This document shows, in pieces, positions 1 to 7,752 of a stretch of DNA of 30,068 bases. The stretch is from CAYFQH01 sp964345215 (lineage in GTDB: Bacteria > Bacillota > Clostridia > Christensenellales > Aristaeellaceae), in assembly GCA_964345215.1 (NCBI GenBank), contig CAYFQH010000025.1, positions 1 through 30,068 on the forward strand, given 5' to 3'. Each line of letters starts with the position of its first letter. The stretch's first letter is position 1. The position numbers and the translations under genes were made by a program. Below the pieces are notes generated by a model. It searched no databases. It saw only the letters and a program-made list of their open reading frames with translations, and was not told the DNA's origin.

Positions 1-258
1 AGCCAAAGGAAGGGTTGTTTTCCGTGTGCTTTTTCATGGCTTCATTTACCTGCTGCGGGGTGACCGTGGTTTTTAAAATGGTAACCAGCTCCGTTAAGGA
101 GCCATCAACCACAGGCACCCGCTGGGCATGGCCTTGCAGTTTGCCTTTTAGGCTTGGAATAACCAGGCCAATGGCCTTGGCTGCCCCGGTAGAGTGGGGA
201 ATAATATTGTCGGCTGCCGACCGGGCGGCCCGAAGGTCTCCCCCGCGCACAGGGCCAT
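1..258 (-). pseudogene. Glyceraldehyde-3-phosphate dehydrogenase remnant, 5'-truncated and frame-disrupted
   Basis: Reading the minus strand gives a clear GAPDH catalytic-domain stretch: GGDLRAARSAADNIIPHSTG, then AAKAIGLVIPSLKGKL, QRVPVVDGSLTELV and a VTPQQVNEAMKKH segment. In intact enzymes of about 335 residues this corresponds to roughly residues 190-290. The active-site Cys and the whole NAD domain that should precede it are absent; the acetyltransferase gene lies there instead. An ATG at 258 with an AAAGGAG site 8 nt upstream is in the wrong frame. One extra G in the G5 run (minus strand of 240-244) would join that ATG to the GAPDH frame. The C-terminus lies beyond the window. Most likely a decayed fragment; an assembly join at this point is the alternative. 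Confidence 0.75.
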
Positions 259-291
259 AATAACATCTCCTTTATGTGTTCTCGTATTTTT

Positions 292-585
292 TTATTTTCC
301 TGTATTGCGGTATTCCGGGTGTTTTTCAAATTCTTTTTTTGCAAAGGGGCACAGGGGAATAATAGACTTTTTGTTTTCTTTAGCAAATTCCACTACTTTT
401 TTAATGAGAATGCCCCCAACGTTTTGGCCCCGGTAGTCTTCATTTACATCGGTATGGTCAATAATCAGCATGGTATCCCCCGTATAAACAAAGGTGGTTT
501 CCCCTGCCAGGGTACCACCGTCGTAGGCGGCAAAACGGCTGGAGCTGTTTGTAACTTCTTCTAGTCTGATGTCGAATTTTTCCAT
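292..585 (-). CDS. yjdJ: YjdJ-type GNAT-like N-acetyltransferase (COG2388)
   Basis: A 97-residue protein of the short YjdJ/COG2388 acetyltransferase group, whose substrate is unknown. It shows the family pattern: a strand region FAAYDGGTLAGETTFVY, then IDHTDVNEDYRGQNVGGILIKKVVEFAKE, which is the acetyl-CoA-binding loop and helix, and IIPLCPFAKKEFEKHPEY near the end. The start is the ATG at 585, with AAAGGAG 8 nt upstream, rather than the longer reading that overlaps the gene before it. It lies 13 nt downstream of the YjdI-type gene; yjdI and yjdJ are also neighbours in Escherichia coli, which supports a functional pair. It is probably cotranscribed with pirin and yjdI. Confidence 0.85.
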   Translation of the reverse strand: MEKFDIRLEEVTNSSSRFAAYDGGTLAGETTFVYTGDTMLIIDHTDVNEDYRGQNVGGILIKKVVEFAKENKKSIIPLCPFAKKEFEKHPEYRNTGK

Positions 586-598
586 TGCAGCTTCTCCT

Positions 599-853
599 TT
601 AAGGCAGAATTTCGTCGGTATTTTTATATTTGTATTTAAGGGCACCGGAAGGGCACCGATTAATGGTTGTTATAATCTTTTGAGTATGGGTTTTCAGGGG
701 AATAATCCAGGGCCTTCTTCCAACTTCAAAAACCTGTGGGTCTCCTTTTACACAGTTACCCGCGTGCTCGCATATATCCTTATGATAAAAAACATCAATT
801 TCATCCCCCTGGTATTTGCGAAAACCTGCAGCCAGCAGTTCCCTCTCGTTCAT
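599..853 (-). CDS. yjdI: YjdI-type divergent 4Fe-4S mono-cluster protein (Fer4_19)
   Basis: An 84-residue cytoplasmic protein of the YjdI/Fer4_19 family. Cysteines occur as C-x5-C (CEHAGNC, residues 28-34) and a later RCPSGAL motif, the pattern of a divergent ferredoxin thought to hold one iron-sulfur cluster. The segments YHKDICEHAGNCVKGDPQVF and RRPWIIP are typical of the family. The ATG at 853 has AAAGGAG about 11 nt upstream. It begins 30 nt after the pirin gene and ends 13 nt before the yjdJ-type gene, so the three probably form one transcript. Its biological role is not established. Confidence 0.85.
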   Translation of the reverse strand: MNERELLAAGFRKYQGDEIDVFYHKDICEHAGNCVKGDPQVFEVGRRPWIIPLKTHTQKIITTINRCPSGALKYKYKNTDEILP

Positions 854-883
854 CTCTGTCCATTCTCCTTTTGCTATATTCCT

Positions 884-1732
884 TTACTTATCTATTGGGT
901 TTTCTTTAATAAAGGTTCCCTTATCCAGTTCGACAAAAGCGTTTTGCAATTCTTCCCTTGTGTTCATAACAATGGGGCCGCCCCAGGCAACCGATTCGTT
1001 TAGGGGCTTGCCCATGGCAAAAATAAAGTGCAGGGGTTTATCTTCAGGGGCAGCAACGGTAATGGCATCTCCATCGGCCATTAACACCGCGGTCTTTTCA
1101 GCAATTTCTTCCCCCCCAATAACGGCTTCCCCTTCCAGGGTAAATACAAAGGCTGTTTCATCTTCCTTGGCAGGCAGGGTTATTTTACTGCCCTCGGTTA
1201 GGGTTACGTCGTAAAAAGAGGCTTTGATGTGGGGCGGTTCGGCCCCTTTTGTTCCCTTATACTCCCCCGCAATAACTTTTACAGTAGCGCCGTTCTCTTC
1301 TACGGTGCCAACCATATCCGCTGTAATATCAAAGTACTTAGGGGGGGTCATTTTTTCTTTTTGGGCCAGGTTCAGCCAAAACTGCAGGCCCAGCATCCGC
1401 TCTGCCGCCTTGGGCATCTCCTGGTGCATAATGCCGCTGCCGGCTGTCATCCACTGGCTTTGGCCCGCCATGATTTTGCCCTTGTTGCCCAGGCTGTCGC
1501 CATGTTCAATTTCCCCTTGGGCCAAGTAGGTAATGGTTTCAATCCCTCGGTGGGGGTGCCAAGGAAAACCCTTTGTATAGTCGTCAGGGTTTGTGGAGTC
1601 AAAGGAATCCAGCATGAGAAAGGGGTCAAAGGCCTCCACCGTGCCGCGGCCCAGTACCCGTACCAAATGCACACCTGCCCCGTCAATGGTCCTATTTCCC
1701 TGCACCTTCATTTTGATTGTTCTTTCTTTCAT
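884..1732 (-). CDS. Pirin family protein
   Basis: A 282-residue two-cupin protein of the pirin family (COG1741). The N-terminal cupin shows FPWHPHRGIETITYLAQGEI followed by EHGDS, which supplies the His/His/His/Glu metal site, and then QWMTAGSGIMHQEMP, a hallmark of pirins. A second cupin covers roughly residues 155-270. Bacterial pirins bind Fe(II); some have quercetinase activity and others modulate enzymes, so the substrate cannot be told from sequence. The start is the ATG at 1732, just after a TTG that also fits; AGAGGG lies upstream. It leads the pirin-yjdI-yjdJ operon. The upstream DNA is very AT-rich, but I could not fix a convincing promoter. Confidence 0.9.
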   Translation of the reverse strand: MKERTIKMKVQGNRTIDGAGVHLVRVLGRGTVEAFDPFLMLDSFDSTNPDDYTKGFPWHPHRGIETITYLAQGEIEHGDSLGNKGKIMAGQSQWMTAGSGIMHQEMPKAAERMLGLQFWLNLAQKEKMTPPKYFDITADMVGTVEENGATVKVIAGEYKGTKGAEPPHIKASFYDVTLTEGSKITLPAKEDETAFVFTLEGEAVIGGEEIAEKTAVLMADGDAITVAAPEDKPLHFIFAMGKPLNESVAWGGPIVMNTREELQNAFVELDKGTFIKENPIDK

Positions 1733-2080
1733 CAAAATCCCTCTTTCTGTTTTATATCATAATATTTATATAAAACTCACAAATATTATTTACCCATTTT
1801 TATTAACGCCCAAATATGAAAAGACTTGCTGTTTGGTGTTTTTTTTATTGGTATTAATGGGTTTCCCGTTGTTTAAGTCCCTGGCGGTACATTCAAAAAG
1901 GCTGCTTTTTCCTTGCACAATTTTTTGCCAAAATCCCCTAGAAGAGCTACAAACAGGTGCCCAAACCACCATTCCTGTTTTTGTGCCGGTAAGGCTGTTT
2001 ATCTAAACTTTATACTATTGTTATTTTAATACTTTTTTTAAATAATGCAAAAGCATGGGGACAGTATGATCCCCATGCTT
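1733..2080. other. Intergenic region with one weak small ORF
   Basis: Between the pirin start and the uridine-phosphorylase-like stop lies AT-rich DNA. It should hold the pirin promoter, though no clean -35/-10 pair is visible, and the terminator at 2049-2082. A 60-codon minus-strand ORF (1972 to 1790) begins MVVWAPVCSSSRGFWQKIVQ and ends in a lysine/asparagine-rich tail. It has only a weak AGGA immediately before its ATG, and I do not recognise it. It may be a chance ORF or a gene remnant. Confidence 0.4.
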
Positions 2081-2082
2081 TT
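2049..2082 (-). terminator. Intrinsic terminator of the nucleoside operon
   Basis: A 12-bp perfect stem, AAAAGCATGGGG paired with CCCCATGCTTTT, with a 10-nt loop. The arm overlaps the TAA stop of the uridine-phosphorylase-like gene at 2081-2083. On the minus strand a T-rich stretch follows, so it should end the nucleoside transcript. Confidence 0.8.
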
Positions 2083-2809
2083 ATTCAAAACTGCTTAAGG
2101 CCTCTAAAGCCAGGTGAATGGCGCTTTTTTCCCCTTGGGCCATCACCTGTTCTTCATTTGCGTAATTGGAAATACCCTCCTTCACATCTTCCTGGTAAAG
2201 AACTACGTTGTTTAAAATAGAAGCGGCCTCAAAACCCTTTAAGCCTCCAAGGGTCAATAAAAGGGCTGTTTCCATATCCGCCGCCAGCACCTTGGCCCCG
2301 TTCCAAAAGGCCATGATATCATTTTCTTTTTTAGTATAAAATGAATCGTGAGAACGGATCAGGCCCAAGTGACTGGTATAACCCATTTCCGTTGCCAAAT
2401 TATAAATATGGCCGGTTAAAAGGGGGCTTGCCACTGCCGGGTAACTTTTGGGAATGTAGCTTAGGCTGGCGCCATCATCCCGAACAGCCCCGGTGCCGAT
2501 AACCAACTCCCCCAGGCCAATATGGCTTTGATACGCCCCAGCTGAGCCTACCCGCACCATGACCCTGGCACCGCAGGCAAAAAGCTCTTCAATGGCAATG
2601 GCAGCAGAAGCCCCGCCAATGCCTGTTGAGACTACGGTAATCTCCTGGTCTTTATATATACCTTTTACCAGTTTAAACTCTCGGTTATAGGCTATGTCTT
2701 CCACTTTTTCCATTTGCGCTGCCACCCGGGAAACCCGGCCCGGATCCCCCACCAGAATAACGTGTTTAGCAATATCTCCTTCATCGCAGAGTAAATGAGG
2801 CTGTTTCAT
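2081..2809 (-). CDS. udp: Nucleoside phosphorylase, uridine phosphorylase family
   Basis: A 242-residue cytoplasmic enzyme of the PNP/UDP phosphorylase superfamily, expected to split a nucleoside with phosphate into base and ribose-1-phosphate. Visible motifs are the phosphate-binding VGDPGRV near residue 21, VVSTGIGGASAAIAIEEL, VRVGSAGAYQ and the ribose-contacting LAADMETALLL (usually DMETAAL). The sequence resembles uridine phosphorylase (COG2820) more than purine phosphorylase, but base specificity is inferred. The ATG overlaps the stop of the upstream flavoprotein gene by 4 nt (ATGA), with AAGGAGG 7 nt upstream, so it is translationally coupled. Its place at the end of a nucleoside ABC-transporter operon fits salvage of imported nucleosides. 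Confidence 0.85.
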   Translation of the reverse strand: MKQPHLLCDEGDIAKHVILVGDPGRVSRVAAQMEKVEDIAYNREFKLVKGIYKDQEITVVSTGIGGASAAIAIEELFACGARVMVRVGSAGAYQSHIGLGELVIGTGAVRDDGASLSYIPKSYPAVASPLLTGHIYNLATEMGYTSHLGLIRSHDSFYTKKENDIMAFWNGAKVLAADMETALLLTLGGLKGFEAASILNNVVLYQEDVKEGISNYANEEQVMAQGEKSAIHLALEALSSFE

Positions 2810-4131
2810 TCCTGTTCCTCCTTATCCAAGGCCCTTTGGAGGGCCAGTTTAATCCCTTCTTCCAGGCTGGGGTTAATGGTTAGGGTGCTGATTAGGTCTT
2901 GGCCCTTTGTTTGATGAACCATAAAGTAGTTTAAAAAGCCGATTTTTTCTGACACCTGATCCCCCACCAGCCACAAGCCCAATAGCTCATCCTGGCCATT
3001 TAAAAGCACTTTTGCATACTCCTCCTCCCTTTGGAGGGACCAACCCCGGTAACTGCTGCTAAGCTTAGCCTTGCCTAATTTATATTTAATGCCAAGGTTC
3101 TTACAGTCTGTTTCCTGAAGGCCTGCCCCAGCCAGTTCCGGGCTTGTAAAAACCGCCCGGGGAATAAGCGTACAGCCCTGGTTGACGGCCGGTTTATGAA
3201 GGATATGATGAGCGGCAATGCGCCCCTGATCCCAGGCCACATGGGCCATGCCGTGGATGCCGTTTACATCCCCAATGGCGTAGATGTGCCTTTGGCTAGT
3301 GACAAAATGGTCGTTTACAGGTATGAAGCCCCCCTGGGTTGTAACCCCGGCCCGGTCCAGCCCCTTGGGCAAGTTGGTTTGCCTTGCCAGGGCCAAAAGC
3401 ACCCTGGGGCTGCGGATAATCTGCCCATGATCAAGGGTCACCGCAACCTGCCCTTCCTCTTTTACAAGGGCCGTTGCTTCTGCCCCCTTTATAATGTTGC
3501 ATCCAAGGCGAGCCAAGGCTTCTTCCAAAGGGCGCACTAAATCTTCATCATTGCCAAAAAGCAGGTCCTTCTCTTTTTCAACAAGGGTTACTTCATACCC
3601 CAGATTGCAAAGGGCAAAGGCCAGTTCAAAGCCCTCTACATTGCCCCCTAGAATGGTTATTTTGCCAGGTTCCGGGGGCAGGTGGAGCAAAAAACGGTGA
3701 GAAAGAATATACTCTTCATCAATGGCTTGATTAAAGGGGCTTTTGGGGCTGGTGCCCGTTGCAATAATAAAGGCCTTCGCTTGCAAAATAACTTCATCTA
3801 TTTCGTAGCAGTGGCTGCTGATAAAGGCCCCTTGAGAAATAAAAACAGCAATGTTGGGGTGGTTCAGGTTTTTTTGATTGATTTTTTGTAAATCATCAAG
3901 GCGCTTTTGCCAACTTAGCAGCCCCTGTTTCCCTTCAACGCCCGGATTTGCCTTAAAGGCGTCCAGCAACCCCTTTACAGGCAAGGCTCCGTCGTAATAG
4001 GCAGTTCCTCCCAAAGCTGTTTTTTCGACCAGGGCCACTTTTTTTCCCCCCTCGGCCAACTGCCGGGCCCCTTCCATGCCTGCGGCACCGCTGCCTAAAA
4101 CAACTACATCATACATTTGCTTTTGTTTCAA
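2806..4131 (-). CDS. Pyridine nucleotide-disulfide oxidoreductase homologue lacking the redox cysteines
   Basis: About 441 residues with the fold plan of dihydrolipoamide dehydrogenase. There is an N-terminal FAD-binding GSGAAG (13-18), a central NAD(P)-binding segment ILGGNVEGFELAFALCNLGY, the second FAD motif IYAIGDVNG, and a dimerisation domain beginning IPRAVFTSPELAGAGLQETD. The redox motif GGTCxxxxC reads GGTAYYDGA here, so both cysteines are alanine (44 and 49). The C-terminal catalytic His-Pro-x-x-x-Glu region reads INPSLEE, without the His. It therefore cannot perform dithiol chemistry but may still oxidise NAD(P)H through FAD. The start is probably the TTG at 4131, with GGAGG 7 nt upstream; the ATG at 4116 lacks a spaced site. 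It overlaps the permease gene upstream and the phosphorylase gene downstream. Confidence 0.8.
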   Translation of the reverse strand: MKQKQMYDVVVLGSGAAGMEGARQLAEGGKKVALVEKTALGGTAYYDGALPVKGLLDAFKANPGVEGKQGLLSWQKRLDDLQKINQKNLNHPNIAVFISQGAFISSHCYEIDEVILQAKAFIIATGTSPKSPFNQAIDEEYILSHRFLLHLPPEPGKITILGGNVEGFELAFALCNLGYEVTLVEKEKDLLFGNDEDLVRPLEEALARLGCNIIKGAEATALVKEEGQVAVTLDHGQIIRSPRVLLALARQTNLPKGLDRAGVTTQGGFIPVNDHFVTSQRHIYAIGDVNGIHGMAHVAWDQGRIAAHHILHKPAVNQGCTLIPRAVFTSPELAGAGLQETDCKNLGIKYKLGKAKLSSSYRGWSLQREEEYAKVLLNGQDELLGLWLVGDQVSEKIGFLNYFMVHQTKGQDLISTLTINPSLEEGIKLALQRALDKEEQE

Positions 4132-5047
4132 CTTTTTCCCTCCTGGCCTTTTGTTTTTGCAGGTATTGCAAGGTAACCACAACCAAAGCAAGAATGGTTG
4201 CCACATAGGGAATCATTTGGGTAAACTGGGCCGGAACCCCAACGGTTTGCAGCCGGCTTCCCAGGGCATCAAAAAAGCCAAACATCATGGCCGCCAGGGC
4301 CGTTTTTACCGGATGAGCCCTGCCAAAAATGATGGCGGCCATGGCAATGAAGCCCCGCTGGGCATTCATACCCTCGGTAAACATGGTTAAATAACCAAGG
4401 GATAGGTGAACCCCTGACAGACCGCAGAGCACACCGCATAAAAGAGAGCTTAAATACTTCATTTTGCGTGCGCTGATTCCAGCCGTTTCCAAAGCCTGAG
4501 GATGCTCCCCCGAGGCCCTGATCCAGGTGCCTGTACGGGTTTTATATAAAAAGATATAACATAGGATGACCAAAACCCAACTGATGTACACAAAGATACT
4601 ATGGTTGTTTAAAAGGGTGCCTATAAAGGGAATTTTGTCTAAAAAGGGAATGTGAACGCTTGGCAGGGAGATGATTTTAGGTGATGAAAAAGCCCCTTTT
4701 ACACCAAAGATACTGCGCAGCAAAAATACCGTAAGGCCGCTTGCAAACATATTAATAGAGATGCCGATAACAAACTCATCGCTTTTTAAATCAACCACAA
4801 ACACACCAAACAAAAGGCCCACCAGCACCCCGGACAGCACCGCCAGCACCACCCCCATGAGGGATGAGGCGAAGAAGTAACTGCCCACCACACCAAAAAA
4901 GGCCCCCAGGACGATCATACCGTCCATTCCAATGTTGAGCATACCCGCCTGTTGAGTAAGCAAGCCTCCCATCGCTGCCAAAATTAAGGGTGTGGCCGTA
5001 CGCAGGGTATGCTGCAAAAGGGTAATGTTAAAAATGTTTTCAAGCAA
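4109..5047 (-). CDS. nupQ: Nucleoside ABC transporter permease, NupQ-like
   Basis: A 312-residue integral membrane protein of the branched-chain-amino-acid/ribose permease superfamily (BPD_transp_2), in the subgroup that imports nucleosides with BMP-type binding proteins. It shows TPLILAAMGGLLTQQAGMLNIGMDGMI, the characteristic N-terminal segment, then SDEFVIGISINMFASGLTVF, and the cytoplasmic coupling region RASGEHPQALETAGISARKM, which contacts the ATPase. About eight to nine hydrophobic segments are present. It overlaps the preceding permease gene by 8 nt and runs slightly past the start of the flavoprotein gene, so translation of the block is coupled. Substrate is inferred from the operon and from NupNOPQ of Bacillus subtilis. 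Confidence 0.85.
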   Translation of the reverse strand: MLENIFNITLLQHTLRTATPLILAAMGGLLTQQAGMLNIGMDGMIVLGAFFGVVGSYFFASSLMGVVLAVLSGVLVGLLFGVFVVDLKSDEFVIGISINMFASGLTVFLLRSIFGVKGAFSSPKIISLPSVHIPFLDKIPFIGTLLNNHSIFVYISWVLVILCYIFLYKTRTGTWIRASGEHPQALETAGISARKMKYLSSLLCGVLCGLSGVHLSLGYLTMFTEGMNAQRGFIAMAAIIFGRAHPVKTALAAMMFGFFDALGSRLQTVGVPAQFTQMIPYVATILALVVVTLQYLQKQKARREKVETKANV

Positions 5048-6137
5048 TCTTCCCCACCTCCTTGGCTTGCTTTTTTACCTTCCAGTTTAAGTAAAGGGTT
5101 TTAAATCCGGCTTCCCCGGCTATAAAGAGGATGATGATGGCCTGGATAACCGCCACCAACTCTGCCGGAATGCCCGTGGCATTTTCCATCGATACAGAGC
5201 CAGACTTCATCACACCAAAGAAAAAGCTCATAAAAATAATGCCAAGGGGGCTGTTGCGAACCACCAGGGCCACCAGCATGCCATCAAAGAAGATATCCGG
5301 CGAAATGCCGGCTAAAAAACGATAATGAACCCCTAATACCTCAAAGGCCCCGGTAATGCCGCACAGCCCGCCGGAGATGAGCATGGCATAAATCATTTTC
5401 TTTTTCGGATCAATCCCTCCGTAGCGGGCAAAGGTTTCGTTTTGGCCTACCATATTAAACTCGTAGCCTAAAGTGGTTTTTTGCATGAGCAAATAAATGG
5501 CAAAGGCAATCAACACCGAGGTAAACACCGTTGTGCTCAAGTTTGAAAAAGGAACCAGCTGCTCAAATTGAAACTGGGTGGCAATTTTATCGGTGGCGGC
5601 CATTTTAGAATCACTGGCTGAAAAGGGGTTGCTTACCAAATATTGGGTAAAGGCCTTGGCCACCGTATTTAGCATAATGGTGGTAATCACTTCGTTTACC
5701 CCAAGCCTTACTTTTAAAACCGCCGGGATATAAGCAAACAAGGCTCCTGCCCCCATGGCGGCAACAATGGCCAGCACCTTTCCCACAGGGCCCGGCAGCC
5801 CTGTAAAGGTAATGCCCACATAGGCTGCGGCAAAGGCCCCCAAGTACAGCTGGCCTTCCCCCCCAATGTTTGAAATACCCGAACGAAAGGCAATAGCTGT
5901 AGCAAGGCCGGTTAAAATAAGGGGAAGGGTTTTACTAAGGGTACTTGCCAGCTTTCGGCTGGTACCAAAGGCCCCTGTAATCAGGGCGCTATAGCCTTCA
6001 AAGGGGTTTTTGCCGTTGGCCACCATGACCAGGGCCCCTATTAAAAGGGCAGCAAAAACCGACAGGGCTAAAGAAACCAGATACTGCTTTTTTTCTTTTG
6101 AAAGGAGAATTTTTTGACTAGGCTGGATTTTTTTCAT
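5040..6137 (-). CDS. nupP: Nucleoside ABC transporter permease, NupP-like
   Basis: A 365-residue membrane permease and heterodimer partner of the NupQ-like protein. After a charged N-terminus come about nine to ten hydrophobic spans. Family landmarks are FRSGISNIGGEGQLYLGAFAAA, RLGVNEVITTIMLN, and the ATPase-coupling loop VGQNETFARYGGIDPKKKM. The ATG at 6137 lies inside the end of the ATPase gene (20-nt overlap), with AAGGAG 9 nt upstream. In this family the two permeases with one double ATPase form the inner-membrane complex that accepts nucleosides from the extracellular binding protein. Confidence 0.87.
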   Translation of the reverse strand: MKKIQPSQKILLSKEKKQYLVSLALSVFAALLIGALVMVANGKNPFEGYSALITGAFGTSRKLASTLSKTLPLILTGLATAIAFRSGISNIGGEGQLYLGAFAAAYVGITFTGLPGPVGKVLAIVAAMGAGALFAYIPAVLKVRLGVNEVITTIMLNTVAKAFTQYLVSNPFSASDSKMAATDKIATQFQFEQLVPFSNLSTTVFTSVLIAFAIYLLMQKTTLGYEFNMVGQNETFARYGGIDPKKKMIYAMLISGGLCGITGAFEVLGVHYRFLAGISPDIFFDGMLVALVVRNSPLGIIFMSFFFGVMKSGSVSMENATGIPAELVAVIQAIIILFIAGEAGFKTLYLNWKVKKQAKEVGKIA

Positions 6138-7680
6138 CTCCCATTTCTCCTTTCACCGGTTTTCCCGTCATATAAAGGCCCAGTTCCATTCTAGTGACCT
6201 CCCTGGTAATAAACTCCCCTGTTTTTTCCCCTTCGTACATGGTCATCACCCGGTCGGTGAGGCGGAAAATTTCGTCCAGCTCGGCCGACAACAGTAAAAT
6301 AGCCGCTCCCTGGTTGCGCTTTTGCATAATTTCCTGGTGAATCAGCTCAATGGCCCCAATGTCGACCCCTCTGGTAGGCTGGGCGATGATTAAAATAGGG
6401 GTATCAAAAGAAAATTCCCTGGCCACAACCATTTTTTGCATGTTGCCCCCCGAAAGGTTTTGTGCCAGTTCCTGGGCAGAAGAGGTACGCACATCGTACT
6501 TTTTTATCTTTTCATCGGCGCTTTTCAGGGTTTCTTTTTTCTTGAGCCAATAAAGTGGCCCTTTAAACTGCTTTTTGTTTTGACTGCCCATTAAAAGGTT
6601 CTCCCACAGGGTGGCCCCCATGGCCAGGCCCGTGGCAATACGGTCTTCAGGCACGTGGGCCAGGCCTTTTTGCCGCATTGCATCGGGGCTTGCTTTTTCT
6701 ACCTTTTGGCCCCTTATATAAATATGCCCCCCGGCCCTTTCGCTCATCCCTGTAAGCACTTGTATCAATTCGCTCTGGCCGTTGCCCTCGATCCCGGCAA
6801 CGCCTAAAATCTCCCCTGCTTTAAGGGAAAAGCTCATATCTTTCACAGCCAGTTTACCCTGTTGGTTCCAGGCGTACAGGTTTTGGACTCTTAGCATTTC
6901 ATCCCCTGTTTGGCCCCTTCGCTCAAGGCCTTCAAACAGCACCTCACGGCCTACCATCATCTCGGATAAAAGGGTCTCATTCACATCCTTGGTCTGAGCC
7001 GTGCCAATCATTTTGCCCTGGCGCATCACGCTGACCCTGTCGGAAATGGCTATAACTTCCTGAAGTTTATGGGTGATGATGATAATGGTTTTACCTAAAT
7101 GATCTACCAGGTTTTTGATAATGGCAAAAAGCTCCTTTGTCTCCTGGGGGGTGAGCACAGCGGTAGGTTCATCTAAAATCAGCACGTCGGCCTTTTTATA
7201 CAGAGCCTTTAAAATTTCAACCCGCTGCTGAATGCCTACCGACAGGTCCTCTACCTTGGCATAAGGGTCTACCTGCAGGCCGTAGCGTTCAGACAGGGCT
7301 TTGGTTTCTTCAACCATTTTGCCCCGGTTAATGAACAGTTTGTTCTTAACAGGCTCTATGCCCAGCATCATGTTTCCGGCCACGGTAAAGGAGGGGAGCA
7401 GTTTAAAATGCTGGTGCACCATGCCAATACCAAGGGCAATGGAATCTAACGGGCTTTTAAACACAACCTCCCTGCCCTTGTAAAAAATTTGCCCGGCCGT
7501 TGGCTCAAACAGGCCATACAAAATGTTCATCAAGGTGGATTTGCCTGCGCCGTTTTCGCCAACGATGGCATGGATCTCTCCTTTTTTGATAGCCAAATTC
7601 ACCTGATCGTTGGCAAGAACACTGGGAAACTGCTTGGTAATGTTTTTAAGTTCTAGCAGCATCTCTTCCATATTTTTCAC
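6118..7680 (-). CDS. nupO: Nucleoside ABC transporter ATP-binding protein, NupO-like (double ATPase)
   Basis: About 520 residues with two fused ABC ATPase domains, as in sugar and nucleoside importers of this class. Domain 1 has Walker A GENGAGKST, signature LSVGIQQRVEILKAL and Walker B VLILDEPTAVLTPQE. Domain 2 has a degenerate Walker A (GIEGNGQSE, no Lys), signature LSGGNMQKMVVAREF and a Walker B reading LIIAQPTRGVD; such degeneration in the second half is normal for the family. The start is ambiguous. GTG at 7680 with AAAGG 8 nt upstream seems best, while ATG at 7671 and GTG at 7689 also fit. A strong terminator hairpin lies between it and the binding-protein gene, so it is probably made in smaller amounts. 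Confidence 0.9.
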   Translation of the reverse strand: MKNMEEMLLELKNITKQFPSVLANDQVNLAIKKGEIHAIVGENGAGKSTLMNILYGLFEPTAGQIFYKGREVVFKSPLDSIALGIGMVHQHFKLLPSFTVAGNMMLGIEPVKNKLFINRGKMVEETKALSERYGLQVDPYAKVEDLSVGIQQRVEILKALYKKADVLILDEPTAVLTPQETKELFAIIKNLVDHLGKTIIIITHKLQEVIAISDRVSVMRQGKMIGTAQTKDVNETLLSEMMVGREVLFEGLERRGQTGDEMLRVQNLYAWNQQGKLAVKDMSFSLKAGEILGVAGIEGNGQSELIQVLTGMSERAGGHIYIRGQKVEKASPDAMRQKGLAHVPEDRIATGLAMGATLWENLLMGSQNKKQFKGPLYWLKKKETLKSADEKIKKYDVRTSSAQELAQNLSGGNMQKMVVAREFSFDTPILIIAQPTRGVDIGAIELIHQEIMQKRNQGAAILLLSAELDEIFRLTDRVMTMYEGEKTGEFITREVTRMELGLYMTGKPVKGEMGDEKNPA

Positions 7681-7708
7681 ACCTGTCACCTTTCAGCCTA
7701 TGGCATAA

Positions 7709-7739
7709 TAAAAAAGGAGAAGCAGCAGGCTGCTTCTCC
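7709..7739 (-). terminator. Terminator hairpin between binding-protein and ATPase genes
   Basis: An 11-bp perfect stem, GGAGAAGCAGC paired with GCTGCTTCTCC, is followed on the minus strand by TTTTTTATTAT. It sits after the BMP gene stop and before the nupO-like start. Such internal terminators in ABC-importer operons usually let only part of the transcripts continue, giving excess binding protein over transporter. Confidence 0.85.
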
Positions 7740-7752
7740 AGGGTAGGCAGCG

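Noticed and set aside
105..386. Minus-strand ORF of 93 codons over the GAPDH remnant
   Set aside because: It is out of frame with the recognisable GAPDH sequence and runs through the neighbouring gene's end; it has no coherent family pattern.
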